DNA of 64,000 nt from Deroplatys truncata (GCA_030765065.1 CM060984.1:320001-384000), one strand, 5' to 3'. Shown: positions 9,110 to 20,358, counted from the stretch's first letter. Translations and numbers: made by a program. The notes: generated by a model from the letters alone, not told the origin.

Positions 9110-10486
9110 TCACTCATCAGTTACGTGAAGAGGCAATTCGTCACTGACACTGTCTTCATCGTCTGAGTCTTGCAAATTTATGATGATAGGTTCCAAAATA
9201 TCGTCACGGCCTATTTCTTTCCAAAAGTCGTCGTCTTGTAGTTTTTCTGCATGTCTCACGCAGTCTTCCCAGTCTTGTTGAGTTACCTTGTCAATTTCTT
9301 CGTGAATAAGACGTTCAACGTCAGTCAGTTTAAAAGTGTTATTTCTGTTTGCAACCCCTCGTTTTATTTGAGCCCATACTAACTCAATTGGATTATACTG
9401 GCAGTGATAAGGGGGGAGGCGGATTACCTCGTGTCCCATTTCCATTGCAAGTTGATCCAGCTGATACACTTTTCCCTGGTTTTTAAATGGAAGTATTCGT
9501 TGCAGTAACTCATTTTTAGTTTCTGTTGCCGAAAATTCAACCCCCTTTTTTTGCAACCATTCAACAATTTGGTTCTTTCTACTGGCAGTATTCGGTACTT
9601 TGTTTTCAATAACCGAATGATATGGTGCATTATCCATTATAATTATGCTTCCCTCTTCTAAATAATTTAGGAATCTGTTCAAAAACCATTCTTTAAACGT
9701 ATCAGCTGTCATCTCTTCACGATAATCTGAGGTGGTTTTGGACAGAAAAATCCATTTGCTTTCAGGTACAAATCCTGTCTTAGCAGACCCTACATGACAA
9801 ATAAGTCGACTGCCTTTTCCAACAGGTACCTTCAGGCCACCCTTTTTTGAGGAATCTTGCCAGATTGAATTTTGAGTGTGGTTTTTATTTACCCATGTCT
9901 CATCTAAGTAAAATATAGGTCTCGTATCGCAAGAATTTCGAATTTCGTGCATTTTGCGTAAGAATTTTATTCTTTCCGCAACAATGTCACTCCTCTCCAT
10001 TAAAAATTGTCGCCCATCATTTGTCTTTCTGTACCTGAACCCTAATCCTCTCAAAATTCTATAAGTAGATGAATTTGAACCAGTGTATGATATTTTAGTT
10101 CTAAGGGCACAAGTTATTTTCTGTATTGTTGGGAATTCACCTTGGTCATAAAACTCGAACACAGTTCTGCGTACAACGTCCTTGTCAAAGTCAGTTAAAT
10201 TTGTAATCCTCTTCGGAGGTCCAATGTGCTTTCTGGGCGATACAAACACTGGAGTATCACTGGGAACAGATTTCCTTGCCTCTCCGCAAATGCGAGACAC
10301 ACTTGCTTTACCGACACCACACGCTTTAGCAGTAAGCTGTTGAGGATTTTTGAAATCAAGTTGATTTCTGTGTTCCTCATTGTTACATTTTTTAAAAAAC
10401 GAGTAGACCCTAAATATAATACTTCGAGCCTGACTTCGCAATACCAGCCTCTTTGACTCGCCACTAAATTCACCACAATAAGCCAT
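9110..10486 (-). CDS. Tc1/mariner (IS630-type) transposase with DD82E spacing
   Basis: An intact 458-residue ORF whose product should cut and join transposon ends in the nucleus. The N-terminal part has a helix-turn-helix-like segment (residues 51-71, LTAKACGVGKASVSRI) for TIR binding. The DDE_3 catalytic core shows D195 (FYLDETWVN), D285 (IIMDNAPYH) and E368 (YNPIELVW). There are 82 residues between the second D and E, against 34 in classic Tc1, which matches what I recall as the DD82E ('Sailor') group. The insert is helical and Lys/Glu-rich. The C terminus is acidic (DSDDEDSVSDE). The start at 10486 is the first ATG of the frame. No frameshift or stop interrupts it, unlike all the neighbouring elements, so it may be recently active or conserved. 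Confidence 0.92.
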   Translation of the reverse strand: MAYCGEFSGESKRLVLRSQARSIIFRVYSFFKKCNNEEHRNQLDFKNPQQLTAKACGVGKASVSRICGEARKSVPSDTPVFVSPRKHIGPPKRITNLTDFDKDVVRRTVFEFYDQGEFPTIQKITCALRTKISYTGSNSSTYRILRGLGFRYRKTNDGRQFLMERSDIVAERIKFLRKMHEIRNSCDTRPIFYLDETWVNKNHTQNSIWQDSSKKGGLKVPVGKGSRLICHVGSAKTGFVPESKWIFLSKTTSDYREEMTADTFKEWFLNRFLNYLEEGSIIIMDNAPYHSVIENKVPNTASRKNQIVEWLQKKGVEFSATETKNELLQRILPFKNQGKVYQLDQLAMEMGHEVIRLPPYHCQYNPIELVWAQIKRGVANRNNTFKLTDVERLIHEEIDKVTQQDWEDCVRHAEKLQDDDFWKEIGRDDILEPIIINLQDSDDEDSVSDELPLHVTDE

Positions 10487-10884
10487 TGCACTATTTTACT
10501 CTTGCTGCTTGCTCTCTGAACAACTGAATACTGATATTAACTGTGTAGGGTAAATAAACTCCAACCCAGATTTAAAAACAACACACAATCATAAACATGT
10601 GACGGCTCACGTTCTGCAGATTCTACAAGTAACACAAGTGAGCTGGGTGGGCTGTTTGCTCTCTCTCAGCTTTAACAAACGCCTTGGTTTTACAACATAA
10701 TTCTTTATCACCATCAAGTCAGTAGTTCTGTATAATTACAAATATATATACATAATGTATACAATAATGCATACATACAAATAATGTGACCATTACAGTG
10801 CTTACGTGGTTATATTATAACATATGGGAATGTTTATTTGTTTGTATTATGAAAACTATTTAAGCTAAAAATATGTGGTTTTAC
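10487..10884. other. Transposon region upstream of the transposase, proximal part
   Basis: This AT-rich stretch lies between the transposase start and the nested LINE insertion site; its continuation is 16838-17043. It presumably holds the transposase promoter, but no core element is clear. Confidence 0.5.
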
Positions 10885-11122
10885 GGTTGTGTTACGAGTG
10901 GAGTGGTGTGGAGTTTAAGGGCCCGTCGACAGCTAGGTCATTTGGGCCCAAAGAAAAACAAAGACAGAACTGAAAGTGGTCGATCAAAAACGCATTAGAA
11001 GAGACTAAAAACGAGATAGCCGTAAGATCATAAATTGGGTTAAAAGAGAATAAAATCCAGGACTAAAAGTATCGGTAAAATGGAATAAAATCTAGGCTAA
11101 AAACACAAAACTAAAAGGCACG

Positions 11123-14100
11123 TTATATCTGTGGAAAAAACCCGATTTTGGTGACGAACCGCAGGGTCTGCCTTACTGCCACTGGGTCATCGCCTAAAAC
11201 TGAGGGCAGCGTAAAACCCAGGCCATAAAACTGACGATCAGGGGCGTATTTCGGACAATCAAACAGTACATGGGACACGGTAAGCGGCACAGCACACGTC
11301 GAACAGATAGAGGCCGGGGCACCACGCAGGAGATGACCGTGTGTGGCGCGCGTATGCCCGATTCTTAGGCGGGTCAGAACTACTTCTGACCGCCGTGATC
11401 CCCAACAGGAAGTGGACCAGGGTTGTACGGTGTCCTTGAGTGTCCGGAGTTGAGTACCAGCCAGAGACTCCCATGATAGCTGCCAAGCTAAAAACAGAGG
11501 ACGGTGGAAGTACCGCCGAACATCCGTAGAAGGCACAGTTAAGGTGGAAAACTCCGGCAAACGGCATGCGACCTTAGCAGCTGCATCCACCTCCTCATTG
11601 CCAGGAATTCCCACATGACCTGGAGCCCATGTAAAAACAAACTGGTATCCGCGACAGATCAACTGAGATAAAAGAGTTTGGATCTTTAAAATCAAGGTGG
11701 AGGAGCCGATAAACTGTTGCAGGCCCTGGATGGCGCTCAGAGAGTCGCAGCAAATAATAAAACGGCCAGGGACAAACAAGGAGATAAAAAGCAAGAAAGA
11801 GAAGATGGCAAACAGCTCGGCCGTAAAAACTGAACTGGCGTCTGGAAGGCGAAATTTGTGAGCCCCGCCGTCATAGATAAAACCGCACCCTGTGCTACCA
11901 GTCACCGGGAACCGTCAGTAAATACCGGGAAATAGTCCCGGTAACGGTCTAGAATCGCGGAGAAGAGCTGGCGAAGCACTGGTTGCGGGGTAGCAACCTT
12001 GGCATTACCCGAAAGTTCAAGATAAAACCGGGCACGTTGGAGCTGCCACGGGGGAATACGACTAAGACAGGATCGCTCCACAGAAGGCAGTCGCAGGTCA
12101 TGTGCGCAAAGAAGTTCCCGAAACCGAACACCACATGGGCGGGAGATTGTAGCATTGCGCACATAACGGTGGGCGAGTTCCGGATGGAATACACAGTGGA
12201 ACGAAGGGTGACTAGGATGAGCCGCCAGCTTTGCAACATAAGAAAAGAGTAAAAACTTGCGTCGAAGAGACAGAGGTAGTTCGCCAGAATCTGCAAACAC
12301 TCGACACGACTAGTGCGGAAGGCCCCAGTAGCAAGACGGATACCAGTATGATGAACAGTGTCTAAAAGGCGAAGTTTAGAGGCGGACGCCGCGCTATAGA
12401 TAAAACTCCCGTAGTCAAGTTTCGACCTAACCAACGAGCGGTACAAGCGGAGCATAACGATGCGATCGCCGCCCCAAGAGGCGCCAGAGAAAACCCTTAA
12501 CACTCGAAGGGAACGATCGCATGATGCACGAAGGTAGCGAATATGGTGCTCCCAGGTGAGTATGGTCGAGGTAAAGGCCCAAAAACTTGACGTGCGCAAC
12601 AAACGGGAGGGGTGTGCCATGCAAATGAAGATCAGGAGGAGGGTGTACATCACGAAGGCGATGAAAATGAACACACTGAGTCTTAGCAGGAGAGAACCGA
12701 AAGCCGTTGTCAAGTGCCCAGTTGGCGAGTGAGGTAATGGCCATCTGCAGTTGGCGTTCTATGTGCTCAAGGCTATAAGAGCGATAGTATAGCGCAAAGT
12801 CATCGACATATAGGGACATCGGTATTCCGCTGCGAACTACAGTAGAGATGCCGTTGATGGCGACGGCAAAAAGTGGTACACTGAGGATCGACCCCTGGGG
12901 TACACCGTTCTCCTGGATCCTCGCCTGAGATAACGTGCCTCCAATACGGACACGAAAACGGCGAAGTTTTAAAAAATTACAAATAAAAACAGCTAAATGA
13001 CCGCGTAATCCGTAAGCATGCAGATTTCGGAGGATACCATAGCGCCAAGTGGTATCATAGCCCTTCTGTAAATCAAAGAAAACACCCACCACATGCTGCT
13101 TCAGGAGAAAGGCACTCTGGACATAGGCCTCAAGATGGGTGAGATGGTCAACACTGGAGCGATGGTGACGAAAACCACACTGAACGTTACAGAGCAAAGC
13201 ATTCGACTCTAGCGACCACACCAACCGAGCGGTAATCATACGTTCAAAGATCTTACAAACGACACTCGTCAAACAGATAGGGCGGTAGCTAGAGGGAAGG
13301 AGCCGGTCTTTTCCAGGTCGAGGGATGGGGATGACAATACCCTCTCGCCAGGAAGACGGGAAAACCTGCTCACGCCAGATGCGGTTGTAAATGTCCCTCA
13401 GGAAGGAAAGCGCCTCACGCGGAAGATGTAGCAGCATTTGACGGTGGATGTCATCGGGGCCAGGAGAGGTATCCTTTGCTAAGGACAAAGAATGGTCTAG
13501 CTCAGCGACAGTAAAAGCTTCGTTGTACGGTTCACTACGGTCACTACGAAAATCGAGGACTATCCGCTCCGCAGCGTCTTTGATAGGCAGAAAAGATCTA
13601 TCATAACTATCCGTTTGGCTAGCAGCAGCGAAGGAGTTGGCAAGGGCTTCGGCTATATCCCGCTCGCTGGTGAAGATGGAGCAACTAACACCAAGACCAG
13701 GAATGATCGTCCGGCGACACTGGCCATAAATACGCCGAACAGCAGACCACACCTGCTGCGCTGAAGTACGACGGGAAAGGGAAGACATGTAATATTCCCA
13801 AGATGTCCGCTTAGCACTCCGAAGTACATAGCGCGCCTTAGCCCGTGAACGTTTAAATGCCACAAAGTTCTCCTCCGTAGGATGTAGCTGAAAAACACGC
13901 AGGGCGCGTTTGCGCGTTCCGATGGCCAAGCGGCATTCCTCGCTCCACCAAGGTACAGGAACGTGACGCGGTGTAGATGAACCTCGAGGAATGCTGGAAG
14001 CTGCTGCAAGCAAGATAGTACACGTAAAATAGTCCACCATTTCATCGATGGTTGCGAAACCATCGTCCGGGAGAGCAATGAGGGAACGGAACTTCCTCCA

Positions 14101-14802
14101 GTCAGCCTTGGAAAGAATCCAGTGGGGATGTCGAGAAGGCAAAGGATGGTGTCCTGTGAGGTGAATGTTAATGGGAAAATGATCACTCCCATACAGATCC
14201 GAAAGCACCGACCAATCAAAGAGAGGAACTAACGTCGGGCTGCAGTAAGCAACGTCTAAGGCTGACGGCGTCCCATAGGTAGATGACAAAAAGGTAGGGG
14301 CACCAGTGTTCAACAAAAGCAAACCGGACAGATCACAAACGTCAGCTACAAGGCACCCACGAGCATCATCAGTGTCGGAGCCCCACACAGCATTTTTGGC
14401 ATTCAGATCACCAAGGAAGAGGAGCGGTGTGGGAATCTGCGCCAAAAGCGCCCGAAGATCCATCTCCTGTACGACACCGACCGGAGGCAGATAGACATTA
14501 CAGACGGAGAAACAAATGAAACTGAGTTGGACACGCACCGCCACAGCTTGTAACGGCGTAGTAAGCGGTATGTGGGCGGCAGAGATGTTAGGCGCCACCA
14601 AGATAGCAACGCCACCGCTCGCACGCTGTCCAGCAGCAGAGTCACGCCTAAACGCCGCAAAGTCACGAAGGTGTAAAGTGTGATGAGGCTGCAGATGGGT
14701 TTCTTGTAAACAGAGCAGTGAAGGGGAGCGTTGTGACACTAAATATTGTATGTCCGGAGCACGAGCCCGGAACCCATTAACATTCCACTGGATTATTTCC
14801 AT
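11123..14802 (-). pseudogene. LINE ORF2: endonuclease, reverse transcriptase and RNase H, with three frame changes
   Basis: Target-primed reverse transcription enzyme of the nested LINE. The first 791 residues (14802-12427) hold an APE-type endonuclease (IQWNVNGF at 4-11, QET at 33-35, GDLN at 131-134, SDH at 206-208) and a reverse transcriptase (FFDLQKGYD near 575-583, GVPQGS at 633-638, catalytic YVDD at 665-668). The frame then changes near 12560, 12290 and 11905. The last part (11905-11123) is RNase H: the TDGS at its start (around 11910), then AEL, CDSLSAI and NEEVDAAAK all retain acidic catalytic residues. Domains are complete and only small indels interrupt them, so it is a recent pseudogene or carries assembly errors. 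ORF1 ends 13 bp upstream. Confidence 0.9.
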
Positions 14803-14815
14803 AGGAAGAAACGGA

Positions 14816-15984
14816 TTAATGGACCGTCTTAATCTTCTTTCTCACCTTGGCGGACTTCGGACCAACGATTTGAAAAGACTCCTCTGGCGACTCCTCCGAG
14901 GTTCGGGAGTCCGAAGATCCCCTGCGGCTCGTAGAACGAGACCGGGACTGCACAGAGGAAGCACGGCTATTGGTGCGACGGGAAGACCTGGAACGACTGC
15001 GGGCATTAGAAGACAGACTTGTTAGCGCCGGTAGACGCTTTGGAAGATGATGGTGGCACGGCGGAAGATGGAGACCGTGGTGCAGGTATGGCACGAGACA
15101 AAGAACTACTTACGGGTAAGTCGGTCTGTGTGGAAGCATCTACAACGGGCGCAGTTTGTAGGCCAACAGAGGTAACAGGAGTGCGGCGGGCCGCAACCGA
15201 ATAACCCGTAAGGACACAAGGGTTCAGCTGCTCAAAACGGCGACGTGCCTCGGTAAAAGTCAAACGTTCCTTGACACGCAACTCCTGTTTACATTTCTCA
15301 TCGAGGAACTTCGGACACTGTCGGGAGCTAGATGAATGGCTCCCGCCACAGTTCAAAGCAAAGTGCTCGAGTACAGGCCGAGTCCTCATGGGCTGGAAGA
15401 CCACAACGCTCACAAACAGCACGGTGGTTACACGAACCTTTAGTATGTCCGAAACGCTGGCACTGAAAACAGCGCATGGGGTTCGGAACATACGGACGTA
15501 CGGCGGCACGCTCATAGCCACAGAAAATATAGTCAGGTAAAACAGTGCCCTTAAAGGTTAGAAATACCGTACGTAATGGTTGTTCTACGCCATCCTGTTT
15601 CCGGGTTAGGCGGTACGCTTGAGAAACGAGTTGATCAGAAAGGCAGGTGACGATGTCCTCGTTTGTTATACCGTCCAGACTGGAGGTGGTAACAACTCCC
15701 CGACAGGAATTCAACGATTTGTGTGGGGCTGCAGATGGGTTTCTGCAGATGGGGTAGGATCCCAACAAAGTTGCCTTCAACAATTTCTCGGATTGGTCGG
15801 CCGTATTGGTTTCTATCAAAAGCGTACCGTCCCTTAGTCGTGTTGCATTTTTAACTGGGCCACAGATACGGTCAACCTCGCCTTTGATATAAAATGGGCT
15901 AACGTCCTGCATGGTTTTTCCTTTACTCGCCAGTTGCAAAATTAAAAATGTGTCAAACAAAGTAGGGGTTTTGCGCGGATGCAT
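14816..15984 (-). pseudogene. LINE ORF1: gag-like RNA-binding protein, two frame changes
   Basis: The nucleocapsid-type protein of the nested LINE. The first frame (15984-15328) begins at an ATG and ends in CCHC zinc knuckles: CFQCQRFGHTKGSC and CERCGLPAHEDSAC. A third CX2C...H...C knuckle is cut by a one-base insertion near 15345 and continues in the next frame (down to 15006) with a Ser/Pro/Thr-rich linker. The end (about 15020 to 14816) is in the third frame and is an Arg/Ser-rich basic tail. Knuckle arrangement and order match ORF1 of I-type elements. Translation would now stop after the second knuckle. Confidence 0.85.
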
Positions 15985-16824
15985 ATTGATAAGGACCCAC
16001 TTCCGGAACCGTCGGCATCAGCCTGTCATCCGGGGTTACAGAAGAAAAGACACCATATCTTCACGGTCTGTGCCGTAATGGAGACCCCTCCTATGACTGA
16101 TCGCAAAGCGTACCTCAGAAGGGTTACCCTCCAATCTCCACTGCTTGTCCACATGTGTAAACCGTTCACCACGCACACCCCGGCTTTAAGCCCCTACCAC
16201 AGGTATAACCGCCTGTGGCTCCCCACTTTAGGCCGCGCTGCCGTCAAACACACACACGGATTCAGGGGACTTGTGGTTGATTACACCGGGGTTCCATCAG
16301 CGGTAACACGTCCGGCACGTGATACTAACCCGACGGCTCACGGCCGTCGGGACATTAACACAGGCCGGGCCCTTAGAGAGCTACGTGGGTGTACATGACG
16401 GTGTGGACGGGCTCCGCACCTAAGGCTACACATGGGGGCAGTGCGAAAGGTCCACCCAACCTTCGCGCCTGAGACCCCCGTAGGGCACACACGTCGGAAG
16501 CCGCGCTGAAACCGTGGGAAAGGACCACGGAGATAGAAAAGATCCCTGCTGGTGAGACAGGAGTTAATAAGCCTAAGACTGTACAAACTAAGAATCAGAA
16601 TAAACCTAGAAGAGGAAGAGTGAGAAGAAATAAAGTAAAGTGGCACAGTTGATGCGGGTGGAGGGGGTGAAATGGAGGCGAGTGGCTCGGGACCCCGGTT
16701 CACCAAACCCGTACTCACATGAAGTGAGTCCCTGGGGGCGGAGATGAAAGGGTGAAAATGGCTATGAGTGGCTCGGGACCCCGGGTGCGCCTAACCCGTA
16801 CTCACACGAAGTGAGCCCCTGGGG
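15985..16824 (-). promoter_or_regulatory. 5' region of the LINE with two 86-bp promoter-like monomers
   Basis: At its 5' end the LINE has about two tandem copies of an 86-bp unit (about 16650-16735 and 16736-16824). Each contains GAGTGGCTCGGGACCCCGG and a stem-loop ACTCAC-(5 nt)-GTGAG. The terminal tandem placement resembles the promoter monomers of some L1 families; that function is inference here. The remaining bases down to ORF1 hold no ORF that I would support. Confidence 0.7.
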
Positions 16825-16837
16825 GGTTGTGTTACGA

Positions 16838-17021
16838 AAATTACTCCCTACCTTCTAGTGGGTTACTTTTTGCAAAATTTGAATTTTTGTCTTAGCGCAA
16901 ATTATATGTATTAGAAACACATTCGCTTAGCACGCGTCACGCTTAGCTTACGGCGAATGCAATATGACAACACAGCGGAACTCCGATTGGTTGCCGCTCT
17001 GGCCGCGCTCAAGGACAAACA
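16838..17021. other. Transposon region upstream of the transposase, distal part
   Basis: This continues 10487-10884 on the far side of the nested LINE and runs to the right TIR of the DD82E transposon. The last 80 bp are GC-richer, and their inverted version weakly resembles the left end. Confidence 0.5.
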
Positions 17022-17045
17022 TCATCCCATTTGAAAAACACAGTA

Positions 17046-17809
17046 GGATGTTTTTATTTGTAAACTGAATTAATGATCTTATTGCAAAACATGCAGAGCT
17101 TAGTTTTGGTAGGATGTAGTCAATATCGTCCTTCCAACTCATATTATGATCTATAATAAGACCAAGAAATTGTATGCTACAAGTTTCAGTAATTTCATTG
17201 CCTTCATGTTCAATTCTTATGTCTGCAATACTTTTATTTTTTGTGCGAAAGTTGGTATACTTAGTTTTTTCAAAGTTTATATGAATTTTGTTACTATCGA
17301 ACCAATTATTTAGCACACTGTAAGTACCGTTGGATAGCTCTGAGAGGCGACTGGTGTTGTGTTCTTTAATTATAATATTTGTATCATCGGCAAAGAGAAC
17401 TGGGTGAGCATGTTCATTTATTACTCTGGGGAGGTCGTTGACATATTAGAAACAATAATGGACCCAAAATCGAACGTTGTGGAACACCATGCTTTATTTC
17501 TGACCATTTGGAATTATCTGCCGTATTTATTATGACCTTTTGATGTCTGTTTGATAGATAAGATGCAATCCATTGATATGTTTTATTCTTAATGCCATAA
17601 TATGATAATTTTGATAAGAGTATATTATGATCTACACAGTCAAATGCTTTTGATGGGTCACAGAATATTCCTGGTATATTACATTTATTATCAAGTGATT
17701 TCAAAATTTCATTCGTTTAGTTGAAAGTGACATCATTGGTTGACTTGTTTTTCCTAAATCCAAACTACTCCTTTGCTAAAATATTATTTTTAATCAGGTG
17801 GTAACATAT
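17046..17809 (-). pseudogene. LINE-A segment 4: reverse transcriptase core
   Basis: Minus-strand coding remnants of a Jockey-like reverse transcriptase: FGFRKNKST, then FCDPSKAFDCVDHN (motif A, 17704-17414 frame), HGVPQ.SILGPLLFL, and the downstream QFLGLIIDHNMSWK and LPKLSSACFAIRS (17316 down). Several stops and frame changes are present, and the FADD/YADD part is degraded. It joins the segment beginning at 18299 once the solo LTR and one ATAT are removed, and the segment ending at 8797 once the Tc1/mariner element is removed. Confidence 0.8.
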
Positions 17810-18298
17810 TGTGGCATGTGCACAGATTATAGTAATAGTAATACGTCCTCTGGTTACCCAAGTCGAAGGTTGGCAGTTTATCTGAGGAGGGGCGATTGAG
17901 GGGAAACAGTCTCATTGGTGGGGATATGGCGTTAGTGACGCCAAGCTTAGCGGGGTTTTCTGAGCATTCTGTGTCTAGTCTTCGCGTCAGGTGAACGGAT
18001 AGCTGCCCTACGATATGGCGTCCTCGCCCGGCAGACACATTGGGGTAAGGTAAGCATTTGTTATAATAAATCTATTTGTCATCGTTTCTTCCAACTTTTA
18101 TTATGGTAGAATAGAATCCTTGCCTCTCCCTTCAGCCAGGAATTATGTTAGTGTAAGAATATTTTTGAGATAACTTTAGCTGCGTCCTCGTCGTTGCCTC
18201 TCAAATTAAAGTTTCCTTTGTTTGATTAACGATCCCTCTCACAAGCGAGTTGCCCTCCTCTGAAGTTAAGTAATTATAAATTAGCGAGGTACACGACA
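17810..18298. mobile_element. Solo LTR, 489 bp, ATAT target duplication
   Basis: It begins TGTGGCATGTGCACAGAT and ends ACACGACA, and is flanked by ATAT at 17806-17809 and 18299-18302. It is colinear with, but clearly diverged from, the LTRs at 18748 and 23258 (shared: CGTCCTCGTCGTTGCCTC and CGATCCCTCTC.CAAGCGAGT). It is therefore an older relative left after LTR-LTR recombination. Confidence 0.9.
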
Positions 18299-18747
18299 AT
18301 ATTCGTTTTTTTCAAATACTTTGGAGAAAGCAGTTAGTAATGATACTGGTCTATAGTTTGACAGTTGTGACTTTTGCCCTTTCTTGTATAGTGGTTTAAC
18401 TATAGAATATTTTAGCCTGTCAGGAAAAATTCCTGTTACAAAGGAGAAGTTACATATATGAATTAAAGGTTTGCTAATTTTATCAGCGCATAGTTTTAGT
18501 ATCTTAGTAGTTATTTCGTCATAACCCGATGAATTCTTGCTTTTGAGGTATTTTATCCTTTTATTTACTTCTATCGTGCTCGTGGGTACTATTTCTGTAC
18601 AAATAGGCCGTTCTAAGCTTGCTTTTTTCAAATATGAAATAGGGTCCTCCACTTGTTGTTTGGATTGTAACAGTAAATTTTCTGCTAACTGAATATAATA
18701 CTCATTAAATAATCATGCTATTTCTTGTGGTTCTTTTGTGGTGATAT
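18299..18747 (-). pseudogene. LINE-A segment 3: reverse transcriptase N-terminal part
   Basis: The minus-strand frame from 18652 down to 18299 encodes the fingers region: KSKNSSGYDEITTKILK, FPDRLKYSIVKPLYKKG and NYRPVSLLTAFSKVFEK. Upstream (18743-18653) the protein continues with a stop, in the LFNEYY...AE region. It flows into segment 4 across the solo LTR and into segment 2 (23743 upward) across the LTR retrotransposon, in both cases when one ATAT copy is removed. Confidence 0.8.
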
Positions 18748-19225
18748 TGTGGCATGTGCACAGATATTGATAAGACGCTCTCTGGGCACCGAAGCACGGC
18801 AGTTTGTCTGTGAGTAGGGGCGAGTCAGGGGAAACAGTGTCAAGGAGGGGATAGCGTTACTGACGCCCGAGTTGGCGTGGCTTCTTGTAACAGTCAGTAA
18901 GTAAGCTTCGAGTGAGACAGACGGGAAACTGCTAAAACACGATGTCCTCGTCGGCAGGCAATGGGCAAAGGTATGTGAGTATTTAATTTCATTTAATAAA
19001 CGGTGTTCCATCCACGCTTGGAAGTCTTAATTATGGTAGAATAGAATCTTTCCTCTCCCTTAAGCCAGACATTGTATTGGTATAGCAATTATTTTGGGAT
19101 TTAACTTAGCTGCGTCCTCGTCGTTGCCTCGTAATTTGAAGTTCTTTGTTTGATTTAACGATCCCTCTCGCAAGCGAGTAGCTCCCCTCTGTAGTTGAAA
19201 AATAATTAAAGAGAGGCATACGACA
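18748..19225 (+). repeat. 5' LTR
   Basis: TGTGGCATG start and CGACA end. It is followed after 2 bases by the TGG of the candidate primer-binding site. AATAAA occurs within it at about 18995. Confidence 0.9.
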
Positions 19226-20358
19226 ATTGGTGTGAGGCACCGAGTAGTTTGGCTGGTATAATTGAATTTGTTGTGAGATTTTAAGTGTAAATTGTTTCCC
19301 CTCTGAAATGTAACGGTTTGTGGTCCTCCACGTGGTCGCGAAAAATCTAAATTTGTTTCTGGCTTAAGGGTAAGGATTTTTATGCTTTAATTTGTGATTC
19401 TCTTATTCTAAATTTTGTTACTGTCATATCTGAAAGTCTGGTTTCTAAATTTTAATTTTGAGCCCATTTTTGCATTTTTCCATTGTCTGCCGGCGTGACG
19501 CTAAAACTTCTCACTTCATTTTCCCCTTGTTTTGGCTTCATTTCCTTTAAATTGTATTGCTGTGCTAAGTGGTTCGTGCTGGTTATTTTCAAAAATGTTT
19601 TTGTGAAAGTTGAGTTGTGAAACGAGTGAGATAACGAGTGAGATATTTGTAGCTTTGAAAATGTGCTCGTCACGTGTTGGCCATCTAGGTGAAAATCTTG
19701 TTTTCTGTGCTTATTAGCAGTGGTTCTGGAAACTTATAACTTTATATTCCAGTGATTGTGATTTCTAGCTGTTTACTATACTTTTCTGGGACATTTTTCG
19801 TGTAACTTTTATGTACGCACGTGTGTTATGTAATTCCCGCGTGGTCATGCATTTCAGCAATAATTCTAGCTTGTGAAACCAGTCTTCATCAGCACGTGTT
19901 TTGGCGCGTTTATTTGCGTGTGTATATCAGGTCAGATACATTTGTTTAAAAAAAAAAAGCGAAGGAATTTTTGTGTGCTACGTATAAATTACAAGTCTGT
20001 ATTCTGCTCCTTTTGAGATAATGTTAGCGGTGGTCACAGTAGGTGTGACGTGGTTGTTTTAACTTCCAGTTCGACGTTTCTCACTGAAGACATCATTTTG
20101 CTTTTCTTCCATGTGTTCATTCTGATTAAAAATCTTGGTATTGTGTCCAAGTGGCTTGTGTAGACCGTATGTTGGTATAATTTTCTGATATTTCGCCGCG
20201 GGCGCCTAATTGTATTCTTTCTGGAACTGTTTTATTTGGCTATGTTCTGATCTTGCTACTTACATTCATGTGATGCTATAAGTGTTTAGTTTGGTGTAAT
20301 CTGTATTGCTTTGTCATACTGTTTATTTACTGGTTGCGTAAACTTTTGTGCTGCAATC

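Larger units (their letters stand above)
10898..16824 (-). mobile_element. Full-length RNase H-bearing LINE, I-clade-like, frameshifted
   Basis: It is flanked by a perfect 13-bp direct repeat, GGTTGTGTTACGA, at 10885-10897 and 16825-16837 (the leading G bases may belong partly to the element's own G run). Reading 5' to 3' on the minus strand it has a 5' region with two 86-bp monomers, ORF1 (gag, CCHC knuckles), ORF2 (endonuclease, reverse transcriptase, RNase H), and a short 3' tail whose A-rich repeats include GAATAAAATC.AGG.CTAAAA motifs on the plus strand. The perfect target duplication argues for a fairly recent insertion, yet both ORFs carry frameshifts. It sits inside the upstream region of the DD82E transposon. 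Confidence 0.9.
8800..17043 (-). mobile_element. Tc1/mariner-type DD82E transposon, itself interrupted by a LINE
   Basis: Terminal inverted repeats of 22 bp lie at 8800-8821 and 17022-17043; they agree at 17 of 22 positions, sharing TTTCAAATGGGA near the inner end. They are flanked by TA at 8798-8799 and 17044-17045, the target duplication of the IS630/Tc1/mariner superfamily. Removing the nested LINE and one copy of its target duplication (5940 bp) leaves an element of 2304 bp with one transposase gene, a normal size for the superfamily. The old LINE reading frame is recovered across the empty site with a one-base indel. Internal similarity of the two ends continues weakly beyond the 22 bp. 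Confidence 0.85.

Noticed and set aside
12427-12713. Separate gene for the 254-residue minus-strand ORF at 12713-11949
   Set aside because: Its first part is a shadow frame; from about 12560 it is the frameshifted continuation of LINE ORF2.
14306-16398. Plus-strand ORFs across the nested LINE (such as 15979-16398)
   Set aside because: They are antisense shadows of LINE ORF1, ORF2 and the 5' region.
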